This document shows, one piece after another, positions 23,801 to 32,269 of a DNA stretch of 64,000 bases. The notes under the pieces were generated by a model, which did not search any database, was not told the DNA's origin, and saw nothing but the letters and a program-made list of their open reading frames with translations. Positions within the stretch are counted from its first letter, which is position 1, and each line of letters starts with the position of its first letter. Made by a program: the position numbers and the translations under genes. Source of the stretch: Hydrogenobaculum sp. Y04AAS1 (lineage in GTDB: Bacteria; Aquificota; Aquificia; Aquificales; Aquificaceae); assembly GCF_000020785.1 (NCBI RefSeq), contig NC_011126.1, positions 1,116,001-1,180,000 on the forward strand, given 5' to 3'.

Positions 23801-24865
23801 ATGATAAAAAGACGTAAAACTAGAGAAATTACGTTAGGTACTCTAAAAATAGGGGGAAATAATCCCATCGTAGTCCAGTCCATGACATCTACGAAAACTC
23901 ACGATATCGAAGCTACTATTTCTCAAATAGATAGACTTATAAAAGCTGGGTGTGAAGCCATAAGAGTAGCGGTACCAGCCAAAGAAGATGCCGAGGCTCT
24001 CAAAGAGATAGTAAAATACTCTGAAGTGCCTATAATAGCAGATATTCATTTTGTGCCTTACATGGCATTTTTATCTATGGAAGCTGGAGCCCACGGCATC
24101 AGAATAAACCCAGGCAATATAAACAAAAAAGAAATAGTGAGAGATATAGTCCTAGAGGCAAAAAAAAGAAATATTTGCGTAAGACTTGGGGTTAACTCTG
24201 GTTCTTTAGAAAAACATCTTTTGGAAAAATATGGATATCCAAGCGCCGAAGCTCTTGCAGAAAGCGCCCTTAACTGGTCAGAATTTTTTGAGTCTTTAGG
24301 CTTTTACAACTTTAAAGTGTCTATAAAAGGTTCCGATGTAATTCAAAATGCTTTAGCCAACGAAATATTTGCAGAAAAAACCGATACACCTCTACATATA
24401 GGTATAACAGAGGCAGGAATGGGTACCCAAGGAATAGTAAAATCTTCCGTAGGGCTTGGTATATTACTTTACAAAGGTATAGGAGATACCATAAGAGTAT
24501 CCCTAACAGATGAGCCAGAAAAAGAAGTAGAAGTAGCTTACGAAATTTTAAAAAGTTTAGGGTTAAAGAAAAAGGGTATAGATATAGTCTCTTGTCCTAC
24601 GTGCGGTAGAATAGAAGTAAACTTACCCAATGTTGTAAAACAAGTACAAGAAGCTTTAAAAGACAAAGACTTATCTATAAAGGTTGCAATAATGGGTTGT
24701 GCGGTAAACGCCATAGGTGAGGCTTCCCACGCAGATGTGGGGTTAGCTTGTATGAAAGGGGGCGCTTTGTTGTTTAAAAATGGTAAAATCTTAAAAAAAG
24801 TTACCGAAGAAAATATGGTATCAGAGCTTTTAGAAACAATAGAAAAATACTATCAGGAGGTATAA
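23801..24865 (+). CDS. ispG: 4-hydroxy-3-methylbut-2-en-1-yl diphosphate synthase
   Basis: [4Fe-4S] enzyme of the MEP isoprenoid pathway; 354 residues, the short bacterial form. N-terminal TIM barrel (NPIVVQSMTSTKTHD, GIRINPGNI) and C-terminal cluster domain with SCPTCGR and MGCAVN, giving the three Cys ligands plus the conserved Glu (GEASHADVG). It starts nine bases after the preceding gene; the ribosome-binding site is weak. It is followed within three bases by hfq and then hflX. Its product would feed the IspA-like and UppS enzymes encoded further on. Confidence 0.95.
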   Translation: MIKRRKTREITLGTLKIGGNNPIVVQSMTSTKTHDIEATISQIDRLIKAGCEAIRVAVPAKEDAEALKEIVKYSEVPIIADIHFVPYMAFLSMEAGAHGIRINPGNINKKEIVRDIVLEAKKRNICVRLGVNSGSLEKHLLEKYGYPSAEALAESALNWSEFFESLGFYNFKVSIKGSDVIQNALANEIFAEKTDTPLHIGITEAGMGTQGIVKSSVGLGILLYKGIGDTIRVSLTDEPEKEVEVAYEILKSLGLKKKGIDIVSCPTCGRIEVNLPNVVKQVQEALKDKDLSIKVAIMGCAVNAIGEASHADVGLACMKGGALLFKNGKILKKVTEENMVSELLETIEKYYQEV

Positions 24866-24867
24866 AT

Positions 24868-25077
24868 ATGACAGAGAATTTACAGGACAAAATCTTGGAG
24901 GATGCCAAAGAAAAAGGCATCGAGGTAGTGATATACCTAACAAGGGGGAATAGAATGGTAGGTAAAGTGCTTGACCAGGACAAATACACTGTACTTTTAA
25001 AATCCGACAGTGGCACAAACTTGATTTACAAGCATGCAATAAGCACAATAGTTATAGAAGAGGCGTCTGAAAATTGA
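24868..25077 (+). CDS. hfq: Hfq-family RNA-binding protein (paralogue 1)
   Basis: A 69-residue Sm-fold protein. The Sm1 region (GIEVVIYLTRGNRMVGKVLDQDKYTVLL) and the Sm2 signature YKHAISTI are clear; the acidic C-terminal tail is very short. The N-terminal FLN-type segment of canonical Hfq is replaced by ENLQDKILEDAKEK. It has a strong AGGAGG site and lies directly before hflX, the same order as in many Proteobacteria. A second, more canonical Hfq is encoded at 43358, so the two probably differ in RNA specificity or form mixed hexamers. Confidence 0.88.
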   Translation: MTENLQDKILEDAKEKGIEVVIYLTRGNRMVGKVLDQDKYTVLLKSDSGTNLIYKHAISTIVIEEASEN

Positions 25078-26186
25078 TAAAAGCCATATCTGTAGCCTTA
25101 CAGTTAAGACATCAAACGAGAAGTCAAGTTTTAGAATCCTTAGAAGAGTTGGAAGGCTTGGTTGAGGCTATAGGTGGTAAAAGCGTAGGATACCTTGTAA
25201 AGAAAAGAGATTTTCCAGATGCTTCAACGCTTGTGGGAAGCTCATACTTAAACCTCATAAAAGAGCTTGTGGAGGGCACTGGTTCAAATACAGTGGTGTT
25301 CGACGAGTTTTTAAGCCCATCTCAGGTTAGAAATATAGAATCTTTTTTAGGAGTGAGTGTCCTTGACAGAGCAAACGTAGTTTTTGAGATTTTCATGGCA
25401 AGAGCCAAAACCCAACAAGCAAAACTTCAGATAGAACTAGCCAAACTCACCTACGAACTACCAAGACTTTACGGCGTTGGCACAAAACTATCAAGACAAA
25501 GCGGTAAGATGGGCACCAGAGGACCCGGTGAACAACTTATAGAAATAAAAAGAAGGGCCATACAAAAACGCATATACAAAATAAAAGAAGAGATAGAACA
25601 GATAAAAAAACATCATAAAGAGCAAAGAAAGAACAGACTTAAAACAAACTACTTAAAAGTAGCTTTGGTAGGCTACACAAACGCCGGGAAATCATCGTTG
25701 ATGAAAGCCCTTACCAAAAAAAACGTTTTTATAAGCGATATGCTTTTTGCCACTCTTGATACAAAAGTAGGAACAAGCTTTATAGACGGAGAAAAAATAT
25801 TTATAACAGATACCGTAGGCTTTATAGATAGATTACCACCAGAGTTGGTGGAATCTTTCAAAACTACTTTAGAAGAGGTAACGCTTGCAGATTTACTTGT
25901 TTTTGTAGTAGATATATCAGATCATAGATGGTTAAAGAAAATAGATGTAGTAAACAAAATTTTGGAAGATATAGGCGTTAAAGATAAACCTATTTTATAT
26001 GTATTTAATAAAATCGACAGATTGGTAAGCTCCAAAGAATATATCGTTGGTTTTGAAAAAGAGTTTTTCTTTGAAAAACCTTACGTTTTGGTATCCAGCG
26101 AAAAAGATTGGAACATAGATGTTCTATTGGAGCGTATCAAATCATACTATAAAGCTCATTTTGACTTAGGTTATATATATGCATAA
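25074..26186 (+). CDS. hflX: Ribosome-associated GTPase HflX
   Basis: GTPase that splits stalled ribosomes and responds to heat in other bacteria; 370 residues. N-terminal HflX domain (RANVVFEIFMARAKTQQAKL, then RGPGEQ) joined by a coiled coil to a G domain with G1 GYTNAGKSS (~residue 201), G3 DTVGF and G4 NKID. Translation seems to begin at the TTG at 25074, which overlaps the hfq stop (TTGA); no ATG is near. Its end overlaps the next gene by eight bases. Confidence 0.94.
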   Translation: MIKAISVALQLRHQTRSQVLESLEELEGLVEAIGGKSVGYLVKKRDFPDASTLVGSSYLNLIKELVEGTGSNTVVFDEFLSPSQVRNIESFLGVSVLDRANVVFEIFMARAKTQQAKLQIELAKLTYELPRLYGVGTKLSRQSGKMGTRGPGEQLIEIKRRAIQKRIYKIKEEIEQIKKHHKEQRKNRLKTNYLKVALVGYTNAGKSSLMKALTKKNVFISDMLFATLDTKVGTSFIDGEKIFITDTVGFIDRLPPELVESFKTTLEEVTLADLLVFVVDISDHRWLKKIDVVNKILEDIGVKDKPILYVFNKIDRLVSSKEYIVGFEKEFFFEKPYVLVSSEKDWNIDVLLERIKSYYKAHFDLGYIYA

Positions 26187-26994
26187 CTTAGAGTTTCAAC
26201 AGCGTTCTTTGGATAGCATATTCTTAGAAGTGCTTGATGATCTATCGAAAAAAGAAGTGCTTCTTATGGTGCTTTGCTATATCCAGCTTGTAAGAAGAGA
26301 AAATAGCTTTGAAGTTCCTCTCTTAGACCTTATAAGATGCTCTGAAAAGCCCCATAAACATATAAAAGGTGACTGGCGCGATATAATAATGGAGCTTGAC
26401 ATCTTCTACGTAAACGAGGATGATAAAATTTACGAGGGAAAAGATATATTTAAAGTCCAAGATATAGCACAAGCACAAGTTAGCATAGCACATATCTACA
26501 AACCAGATTTTAACAACATCTCAAACCTTATAGCAAAATATTGGAACATAGTAAGCAAACTATCCTCTTTTGGTGATGGATCTTTATCCGAAAAGAAAGT
26601 ATCCACCGTTGTACTTCTTTACAACGAACAGCTTTTTAAAGAATGTATACTCTATGCAAACATGTTAAGAGAAAGGAGCTTTTCCACCACCGAGAAAAAG
26701 TTTTTCGACGCTCTCATAGACGCTTGTTTTGCAATGGAGTTTTATCAAAAGGACATTCAAAATAGAGCAAAAGACTACGCCAAAAGCGCTTCTGATAAAC
26801 TATCCAGTATAGAAAATTTCTACGATTTAAATTTAAGAGACTTTATAAAACAGCTTGATTTATTCTTTAAAAAGCCGCAAAAACAAAAATTAAAAGAGAT
26901 TCCAAGAATACATACAAACAGATATAAAAAGAAAGACAGTATGTTTTCAAGGCTTTTAAACAAAATAAAAGGATTTTTCAATAAAATGGTATAA
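26179..26994 (+). CDS. Hypothetical helical protein downstream of hflX
   Basis: A 271-residue protein without a recognised family. The N-terminal half looks like a small alpha/beta or winged-helix region (KKEVLLMVLCYIQLVRREN). Residues ~145-210 are helical (YNEQLFKECILYANMLRERS, FFDALIDACFAMEFYQKD), faintly like DUF309 or TPR-type helical hairpins. The C-terminus is very basic (RYKKKDSMFSRLLNKIKGFF), which could bind RNA or membrane. The start overlaps hflX by eight bases. Confidence 0.6.
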   Translation: MHNLEFQQRSLDSIFLEVLDDLSKKEVLLMVLCYIQLVRRENSFEVPLLDLIRCSEKPHKHIKGDWRDIIMELDIFYVNEDDKIYEGKDIFKVQDIAQAQVSIAHIYKPDFNNISNLIAKYWNIVSKLSSFGDGSLSEKKVSTVVLLYNEQLFKECILYANMLRERSFSTTEKKFFDALIDACFAMEFYQKDIQNRAKDYAKSASDKLSSIENFYDLNLRDFIKQLDLFFKKPQKQKLKEIPRIHTNRYKKKDSMFSRLLNKIKGFFNKMV

Positions 26995-26995
26995 T
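26987..26995 (+). promoter_or_regulatory. Extended -10, leaderless aldo-keto reductase gene
   Basis: TGgTATAAT ending six bases before the ATG at 27002. It is embedded in the last codons and stop of the preceding gene. Confidence 0.6.
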
Positions 26996-27001
26996 AACCA
27001 A

Positions 27002-28027
27002 ATGGTATACAAAGAATTTTTAGAGTTTAAACTATCAGAAATAGGCATAGGCACTTATTTGGGAGAGCTTGACCAAGAAACCGACAAGGCTTACGAAGAA
27101 ACCATCAGATATGGCCATGAGCTAGGCATAAACGTAGTAGACAGCGCTATAAACTACAGATACATGAAAAGCGAAAGAGCTATAGGAAGGGTGCTAAAAG
27201 ATATAAAAAGAGAAAACCTTATAATATCTACAAAAGGAGGATACATACCTTACGATATAGAAAACGGCATAGACCCAAAGGACTACTTTTACGATATATT
27301 TGTTTATCCTGGTATCATAGACGAAAGGAAACTAACTCAAAACTGGCATTATCTTGATAGAAAATTTATAGATTGGTGTTTTAACAAAAGCCTACAAAAC
27401 CTAAACACAAACTATATAGATATATACTTTTTACACAACGTAGAAGAACAGCTTCTTTACAAAAACAAAGATGAGTTTTACAACACACTAAAATCTTGTT
27501 TTGAGCTTTTAGAAGAAAAAGTATCTCAAGGACAGCTAAAATACTACGGAGTAGCTACATGGAGTGGTTTTAGAATATCAAGAGCCTCCAAACAGCACCT
27601 TGATTTAAAAGAGATTTTAGATATAGCTTCTTCTATTTCAAAAGATCATCATTTTAGATTTATACAGCTTCCTTACAATATAGGTATGTCTGAAGCTTTT
27701 ACCGTCAAAAACCAAATAGTAGGAAGCGAATATAAAACAATATTAGAAGCTGCAAAAGAGCTTGGTGTTTATGTTTATACAAGCGCCTCTATCTATCAAG
27801 GACAAGTGATAGGAAGAATACCCAAAGAGCTTAAAGAATACTTTGAATTGGAAAAAGATATCCACGTAGCCTTGCAGTTTGTAAGAAGTGCTCCCGGTGT
27901 AGGCACGATGCTTGTAGGCACTAAAAACAAAGAGCATCTTAAGGAAAATTTAGAAATAGAAAACGTACCTCCTATGGAGTTTGAAAAGTATATAAACTTG
28001 TTCAGCATGTATAAAAAGAATGCCTGA
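27002..28027 (+). CDS. Aldo-keto reductase
   Basis: NAD(P)H-dependent oxidoreductase, (beta/alpha)8 barrel, 341 residues. Catalytic tetrad candidates: Asp and Tyr in VVDSAINYRYMKSERAIG (~residues 48-55), Lys in ISTKGGY (~80) and His in FLHNVEE (~147). The C-terminal cofactor segment MLVGTKNKEHLKENL is present. An insertion after the Lys strand (NGIDPKDYFYDIFVYPGIID) is longer than in typical family members. Substrate unknown. No ribosome-binding site, so the message is probably leaderless. The stop overlaps the next gene by eight bases. Confidence 0.88.
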   Translation: MVYKEFLEFKLSEIGIGTYLGELDQETDKAYEETIRYGHELGINVVDSAINYRYMKSERAIGRVLKDIKRENLIISTKGGYIPYDIENGIDPKDYFYDIFVYPGIIDERKLTQNWHYLDRKFIDWCFNKSLQNLNTNYIDIYFLHNVEEQLLYKNKDEFYNTLKSCFELLEEKVSQGQLKYYGVATWSGFRISRASKQHLDLKEILDIASSISKDHHFRFIQLPYNIGMSEAFTVKNQIVGSEYKTILEAAKELGVYVYTSASIYQGQVIGRIPKELKEYFELEKDIHVALQFVRSAPGVGTMLVGTKNKEHLKENLEIENVPPMEFEKYINLFSMYKKNA

Positions 28028-29099
28028 GGCACATTTAAGCCTAAAACTTGATATTGAGGCTTTTAAGAAAAATGTACAAACAAAGCTTATTTCAAGAAAA
28101 GATATAGCTTTTTCCCTTAAGCAAATTTACGAGCTTATAAACGCTGGGGCAAACCTATACACAGCCATTGATATAGCTATAGACCTTCAAGATAAACCCA
28201 TTTTGAAAGAGCTTTATCAAAATATAAAAAAAGATATAGAAATGGGGAAACCTCTTCATATAGCTTTTGCAAAAAAACCACTACCCCCCATACTATCAAA
28301 CATGCTATATGCTGCTGAGACCTCTGAAAACCTCGAAAACGTGTTTAAAACCGTTGGAGATTTTTTAGAAAATATGGATAGTTACAAATCAAAAGTTATA
28401 TCAAAAGCCGTATACCCAAGTATAGTAACTCTTTTTAGCATATTAGCGGTTTTTATATCGGTAAACTACGTCATTCCCCGTATAGAAGATGTATTGAAGA
28501 GCTTTAACGCCAAATTGCCTTTTATTACTATATTTCTTATGTATTTTGCAAAGATGGTGGTATTTTTGATCTATGCTAGCCCCCTTTTGTTTTTAATGTT
28601 TATCTTTAAAGAAAAGCTTTTTTCAAAAGAAAAAATAGATAGTTTTTATCTTAAAATCCCAATACTTGGAAGCCTTATAACATACCTTGAGCTTTCAAAG
28701 TTTTTATACGCTATGAGCCTTATGCTTGGCTCAAACTCTTCAATAGCTATTTCTATAAGAGTCTCTATCCAAACCGTTGAAAACAACTTTATAAAACAAA
28801 AGCTTTCTCTCATAGAACAAGATATAGGAAGTGGTGTAAGCTTTCATCAAGCCCTTTTAAAAACTGGTTTATTTAAAAAAAGCGTATTATCTGTTATAAA
28901 AAACGGCGAATACACAGGTGATTTAAAACAAGCTTTAAAAACCTCTTATAAAATATACGAACAGCTTTTAGATAAAACCATAAACATTTTTGTATCTAGC
29001 TTAGAGCCGATGGCAACCTTAATTGTAGGGATTTTGGTTAGCCTTGTGGTGCTTTCTATTATGCTTCCTATAGTAGATATAGCCTCTTCTGTGCATTAA
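28020..29099 (+). CDS. Type II secretion / type IV pilus inner-membrane protein (GspF/PilC family)
   Basis: Polytopic platform protein of type II secretion or type IV pili; 359 residues. Two T2SSF domains (QIYELINAGANLYTAIDIAI... and LELSKFLYAMSLMLGSNSSI...), each followed by hydrophobic helices (~128-150, ~170-195, C-terminal ~335-355). The family GxP motif appears as KIPILGSL. It overlaps the aldo-keto reductase gene, and no other secretion or pilus gene is nearby, so it is an isolated member whose partners lie elsewhere. GspF and PilC cannot be told apart here. Confidence 0.82.
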   Translation: MPEAHLSLKLDIEAFKKNVQTKLISRKDIAFSLKQIYELINAGANLYTAIDIAIDLQDKPILKELYQNIKKDIEMGKPLHIAFAKKPLPPILSNMLYAAETSENLENVFKTVGDFLENMDSYKSKVISKAVYPSIVTLFSILAVFISVNYVIPRIEDVLKSFNAKLPFITIFLMYFAKMVVFLIYASPLLFLMFIFKEKLFSKEKIDSFYLKIPILGSLITYLELSKFLYAMSLMLGSNSSIAISIRVSIQTVENNFIKQKLSLIEQDIGSGVSFHQALLKTGLFKKSVLSVIKNGEYTGDLKQALKTSYKIYEQLLDKTINIFVSSLEPMATLIVGILVSLVVLSIMLPIVDIASSVH

Positions 29100-29132
29100 A
29101 TTTTCTTTCATACAAAAATCATTTGTTAGGTT

Positions 29133-29138
29133 TATAAT
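29133..29138 (+). promoter_or_regulatory. -10 element, leaderless lgt
   Basis: TATAAT ending six bases before the ATG at 29145; no ribosome-binding site. Confidence 0.6.
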
Positions 29139-29144
29139 ATTTGT

Positions 29145-29954
29145 ATGCATCCTATATTGTTTGATTTATTTGGATTAAAAGTTTATACCTACGGTGTCAC
29201 GGCGTCACTTGCCATGATAGTGGGATACCTCTTGGCAATATTTTTTGCAAAAAAAGAAGGTATAGAATCCCATAAAATAGAAAATATATTTTTATTTGGC
29301 ATCATAGGAGCTATACTTGGGGCAAGGCTTGCTTATGTGATAGAGCATCACAATCAGATGACAAGTTTTTTTAGTCCCTTTGAAATATGGCAAGGGGGTC
29401 TTGATTGGTTTGGAGGTCTTATAGGTGGGCTTATCACGATACTTGCCATAATAAGATATTACAATTTAGAACCTTTTAAAGTAGCTGATATAGCTGCTAT
29501 AGCACTTCCCATAGGTCAAGCCATAGGAAGAATAGGTTGTACATCGGCAGGCTGTTGTTATGGTAAAGAAGTTTCTGGGGTTAGTGATTTAAGCGTTGGG
29601 GTTCATTTTATGTCAAAGTTTCCATATTTTTACATGGTGTTTCCAGAAGGGGCCATTGCACCTCCACATGTACCACTTTATCCCACAGAGCTTATGGATC
29701 TTGTATTTAACCTTTTCATATTTGCAGGTGCTATAATGCTTTTTTATAGGAAAAAGTTTGACGGCGAGGTGTTTGTATTTTATCTTTTCTTTGCTGGTCT
29801 TTTTAGATTTATAGAGGAGTTTTATAGAGGAGTCACACCACCAATACCTGGTATTGGACTTACCTGGAATCAAATCGTTTGCATAGGTATGATGATAGGC
29901 TCTGTTGTCCTTTGGCTTATATTACACAAAAAACCCCAAGAAAAACATGCTTAA
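29145..29954 (+). CDS. lgt: Prolipoprotein diacylglyceryl transferase
   Basis: Transfers diacylglycerol from phosphatidylglycerol to the lipobox Cys of prolipoproteins in the inner membrane, the first lipoprotein maturation step. 269 residues, about seven helices. The signature GQAIGRIGCTSAGCCYG (~residues 126-142), the catalytic-region GARLAYVIEH and the C-terminal PLYPTELMD and FRFIEEFYRG segments are present. Four or more lipoproteins are encoded in this window, and lspA is at 48518. The stop overlaps the JAMM gene by eight bases. Confidence 0.95.
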   Translation: MHPILFDLFGLKVYTYGVTASLAMIVGYLLAIFFAKKEGIESHKIENIFLFGIIGAILGARLAYVIEHHNQMTSFFSPFEIWQGGLDWFGGLIGGLITILAIIRYYNLEPFKVADIAAIALPIGQAIGRIGCTSAGCCYGKEVSGVSDLSVGVHFMSKFPYFYMVFPEGAIAPPHVPLYPTELMDLVFNLFIFAGAIMLFYRKKFDGEVFVFYLFFAGLFRFIEEFYRGVTPPIPGIGLTWNQIVCIGMMIGSVVLWLILHKKPQEKHA

Positions 29955-30363
29955 GATAAAAAAAGAGCTTTTAGAAAAGATAAAATCTCAAGCTGAAAAA
30001 GATTACCCTTACGAGACTTGCGGTATTATGATAGGAAAAGAAGAAGATGGTATAAGGGTTGTTTATGAGCTTTTAGTAGTAGAAAATGCCAACAAAGAAA
30101 GAAAAAACGACAGATACGAAATAAACCCAAAAGATTACATGAGGGCAGAAGCCTATGCCGACGAAAAAGGATTGCAGATAGTAGGTATATACCACTCTCA
30201 TCCAGATCATCCAGACATGGCTTCAAAAACCGATGAAGAAAGAGCTTTTGAATACTTATCTTATATAATAGTATCTGTGCAAAAAGGAAGAGCCGTTTCT
30301 TTTAGGTCTTTTGAGCTTTTAGATAAAAAAATGGTGGAGGAGAAAGTAATCGTTGAAGCTTAG
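29947..30363 (+). CDS. JAMM/Mov34-family metallopeptidase
   Basis: A 138-residue single-domain M67 peptidase. The zinc motif is complete: Glu near residue 23 (YETCG), then HSHPDHPDMASKTD (H-x-H-P-x7-S-x2-D). Bacterial stand-alone members cleave ubiquitin-like sulfur carriers (MoaD/ThiS/CysO type), and no such partner is encoded nearby. I took the ATG at 29947, which overlaps the lgt end, over a longer frame from 29905 lying inside lgt. Its end overlaps hemC. Confidence 0.85.
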   Translation: MLKIKKELLEKIKSQAEKDYPYETCGIMIGKEEDGIRVVYELLVVENANKERKNDRYEINPKDYMRAEAYADEKGLQIVGIYHSHPDHPDMASKTDEERAFEYLSYIIVSVQKGRAVSFRSFELLDKKMVEEKVIVEA

Positions 30364-31210
30364 GCTTGGTACAAGAAAAAGCAAACTGGCCCTTTGGCAG
30401 GCAAACTTTGTAAAATCAAAGCTTGAGGCTTTAGGCTTAGAAATAGAGCTTGTACTTATCACCACCACCGGGGATAAAATATTAGACACACCTCTATCAA
30501 AGATAGGGGGCAAAGGGCTTTTTGTAAAAGAGATAGAAAACGCCCTTATGGAAGATGAGATAGATTTTGCCGTTCATTCTTTAAAAGATGTACCAGCTTT
30601 TATACCACAAGGGCTTGTGGTGGATGTTTTTTTAGAGCGAGAAGATCCAAAAGATGCTTTTGTTAGTAAAAGCTATAAAACACTAAATGAGCTTCCACCA
30701 AACGCAAAAATAGGCACATCTTCTATAAGAAGAAAAGTCCAGCTTTTACAAAGAAGGAAAGATCTAACTATAGAAGATTTAAGAGGAAACGTAGACACAA
30801 GGCTAAAAAAATTAGAAGATGGGCTTTACGATGCTATTATCTTAGCAAGCGCTGGTCTTAAAAGACTTGGCTTTGAAGGTGTTATAAGCTCATACCTTGA
30901 TTTTATACCAGCGGTAGGTCAAGGGATAGTAGCTATTGAGTACAAAGCCTCAAACAAAGAACTATCAAACATTTTAAAACAAATAAACCACGAGCCTACA
31001 TACATATGCGCTTTGGCAGAAAGATCATTTTTAGAAACAGTGGAAGGAAGCTGTCAAATCCCAATGGGAGCGCATGCAACTCTTGCACAAGATCTTATAA
31101 AAATAAGAGGCTTTATAGCAAACGAAGACGGCACAAACTACCGAGAACTAACATTAGAAGGCAAAGACCCCATAGGCTTAGGAAAAGACTTAGCAAAAAA
31201 TCTTTTGTAG
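30353..31210 (+). CDS. hemC: Porphobilinogen deaminase (hydroxymethylbilane synthase)
   Basis: Polymerises four porphobilinogens to hydroxymethylbilane in haem and sirohaem synthesis; 285 residues, slightly short. Visible are LRLGTRKSKLALWQA at the start, the VHSLKDVP active-site strand with catalytic Asp, GTSSIRRKVQLL, DLRGNVDTRL and the dipyrromethane cofactor Cys in EGSCQIPMGAH (~residue 232). The start appears to be TTG at 30353, overlapping the JAMM gene by 11 bases; no nearby ATG gives the conserved N-terminus. Confidence 0.94.
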   Translation: MKLRLGTRKSKLALWQANFVKSKLEALGLEIELVLITTTGDKILDTPLSKIGGKGLFVKEIENALMEDEIDFAVHSLKDVPAFIPQGLVVDVFLEREDPKDAFVSKSYKTLNELPPNAKIGTSSIRRKVQLLQRRKDLTIEDLRGNVDTRLKKLEDGLYDAIILASAGLKRLGFEGVISSYLDFIPAVGQGIVAIEYKASNKELSNILKQINHEPTYICALAERSFLETVEGSCQIPMGAHATLAQDLIKIRGFIANEDGTNYRELTLEGKDPIGLGKDLAKNLL

Positions 31211-31212
31211 TG

Positions 31213-31218
31213 TATAAT
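31213..31218 (+). promoter_or_regulatory. -10 element upstream of the PHP-domain gene
   Basis: TATAAT ending seven bases before a GTG start at 31226; no ribosome-binding site. Confidence 0.5.
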
Positions 31219-31225
31219 TTTATAA

Positions 31226-32269
31226 GTGTGGATTATCTTTGTAATAATATGTATATACGCTTTTATAATAGCCTTTGGCATATTGGAACTTTTATTTTTT
31301 ATACTTCCTGTTAAAAGCCTAAAAAACCCTTCCAAAGGAAAGCCCATAGACCCACCGGAGTTTTACATAAAATCTTTTGTGTTTCATATACATACAGAGT
31401 TTTCTTACGATTCTTTGGGAAAACCAGAAGATATAGAAACTGCAAGAAAAGAAGAAGCCATAGATTATGCAATCATCACAGATCATGAAAACACACATTA
31501 CAAGTGCTTTGAAAACGATCACACCATAGTGGGTAAAGAACAAAAGATCACCACCGAAAAAGGTATAGTGGGAAGCCTTATAAGTGTAGAAGATCTAAAG
31601 GTAGTAGCACATCCTTTTAAGAAAAAATACATATGGAGACTTCCAAAGGAAGAAGATCTTGTGGTAGAGCTTATAGATCTTAGAGATGCCATCATAGCAT
31701 CAAAATACAAAATGCTTTGGAGATATGTTGCATCTTTGATACCAAAGATATTTTTAGAAAAGCGCATATACAGGTTTTTTGCACCTGCTTTAACACCGGA
31801 GGTTTATATAAAAAAATACTTTGAGCAAAGTTGGAAAAATCCTGTAATAGGTGGACTTGATCATCATGTAAAAATATATGTAAGAGAAGTGGGTATTAGG
31901 CTTTTAATACCATCTTACAAATGGTCTTTTGGCATGCTTAGAAACTTTGTTTTTTCTAAAAGTAAGTTAGAAACGAAAAAAGATATAATAGAAAATATAA
32001 AAAAAGGAAACACCGTTATATCTTTTGTAGATAGACCCTCTTTTTTCTTTGAAAAAGAAAACCACATCCTGGCTTATCTTCCTTATGAAAACAGTTTCTC
32101 CATACTCTACGAAGAAGGTATACCAAAAAGCGCATTTTTAGGAGGTTACGCTTCTTTTAAAAAGCCCAAAAAACCATCTTTTGTAATAGCTTACTCTTAT
32201 ATGTTTAATATAAAAAACCTATACTTTGGGGTAAAACCGATAGCAATATCAAATATTATCTTACCCTAA
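31226..32269 (+). CDS. Membrane-anchored PHP-domain phosphoesterase
   Basis: A 347-residue protein starting at GTG. One N-terminal membrane helix (IIFVIICIYAFIIAFGILEL, ~residues 3-24) is followed by a PHP domain: HIHTEFSYDS (~residue 54) and DYAIITDHENT (~80) carry the metal-binding His/Asp, and GGLDHH (~210) is a further metal site. PHP enzymes hydrolyse phosphate esters or phosphodiesters; the substrate here is unknown. The 3' end overlaps the convergent TatD gene by nine bases. Confidence 0.75.
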   Translation: MWIIFVIICIYAFIIAFGILELLFFILPVKSLKNPSKGKPIDPPEFYIKSFVFHIHTEFSYDSLGKPEDIETARKEEAIDYAIITDHENTHYKCFENDHTIVGKEQKITTEKGIVGSLISVEDLKVVAHPFKKKYIWRLPKEEDLVVELIDLRDAIIASKYKMLWRYVASLIPKIFLEKRIYRFFAPALTPEVYIKKYFEQSWKNPVIGGLDHHVKIYVREVGIRLLIPSYKWSFGMLRNFVFSKSKLETKKDIIENIKKGNTVISFVDRPSFFFEKENHILAYLPYENSFSILYEEGIPKSAFLGGYASFKKPKKPSFVIAYSYMFNIKNLYFGVKPIAISNIILP

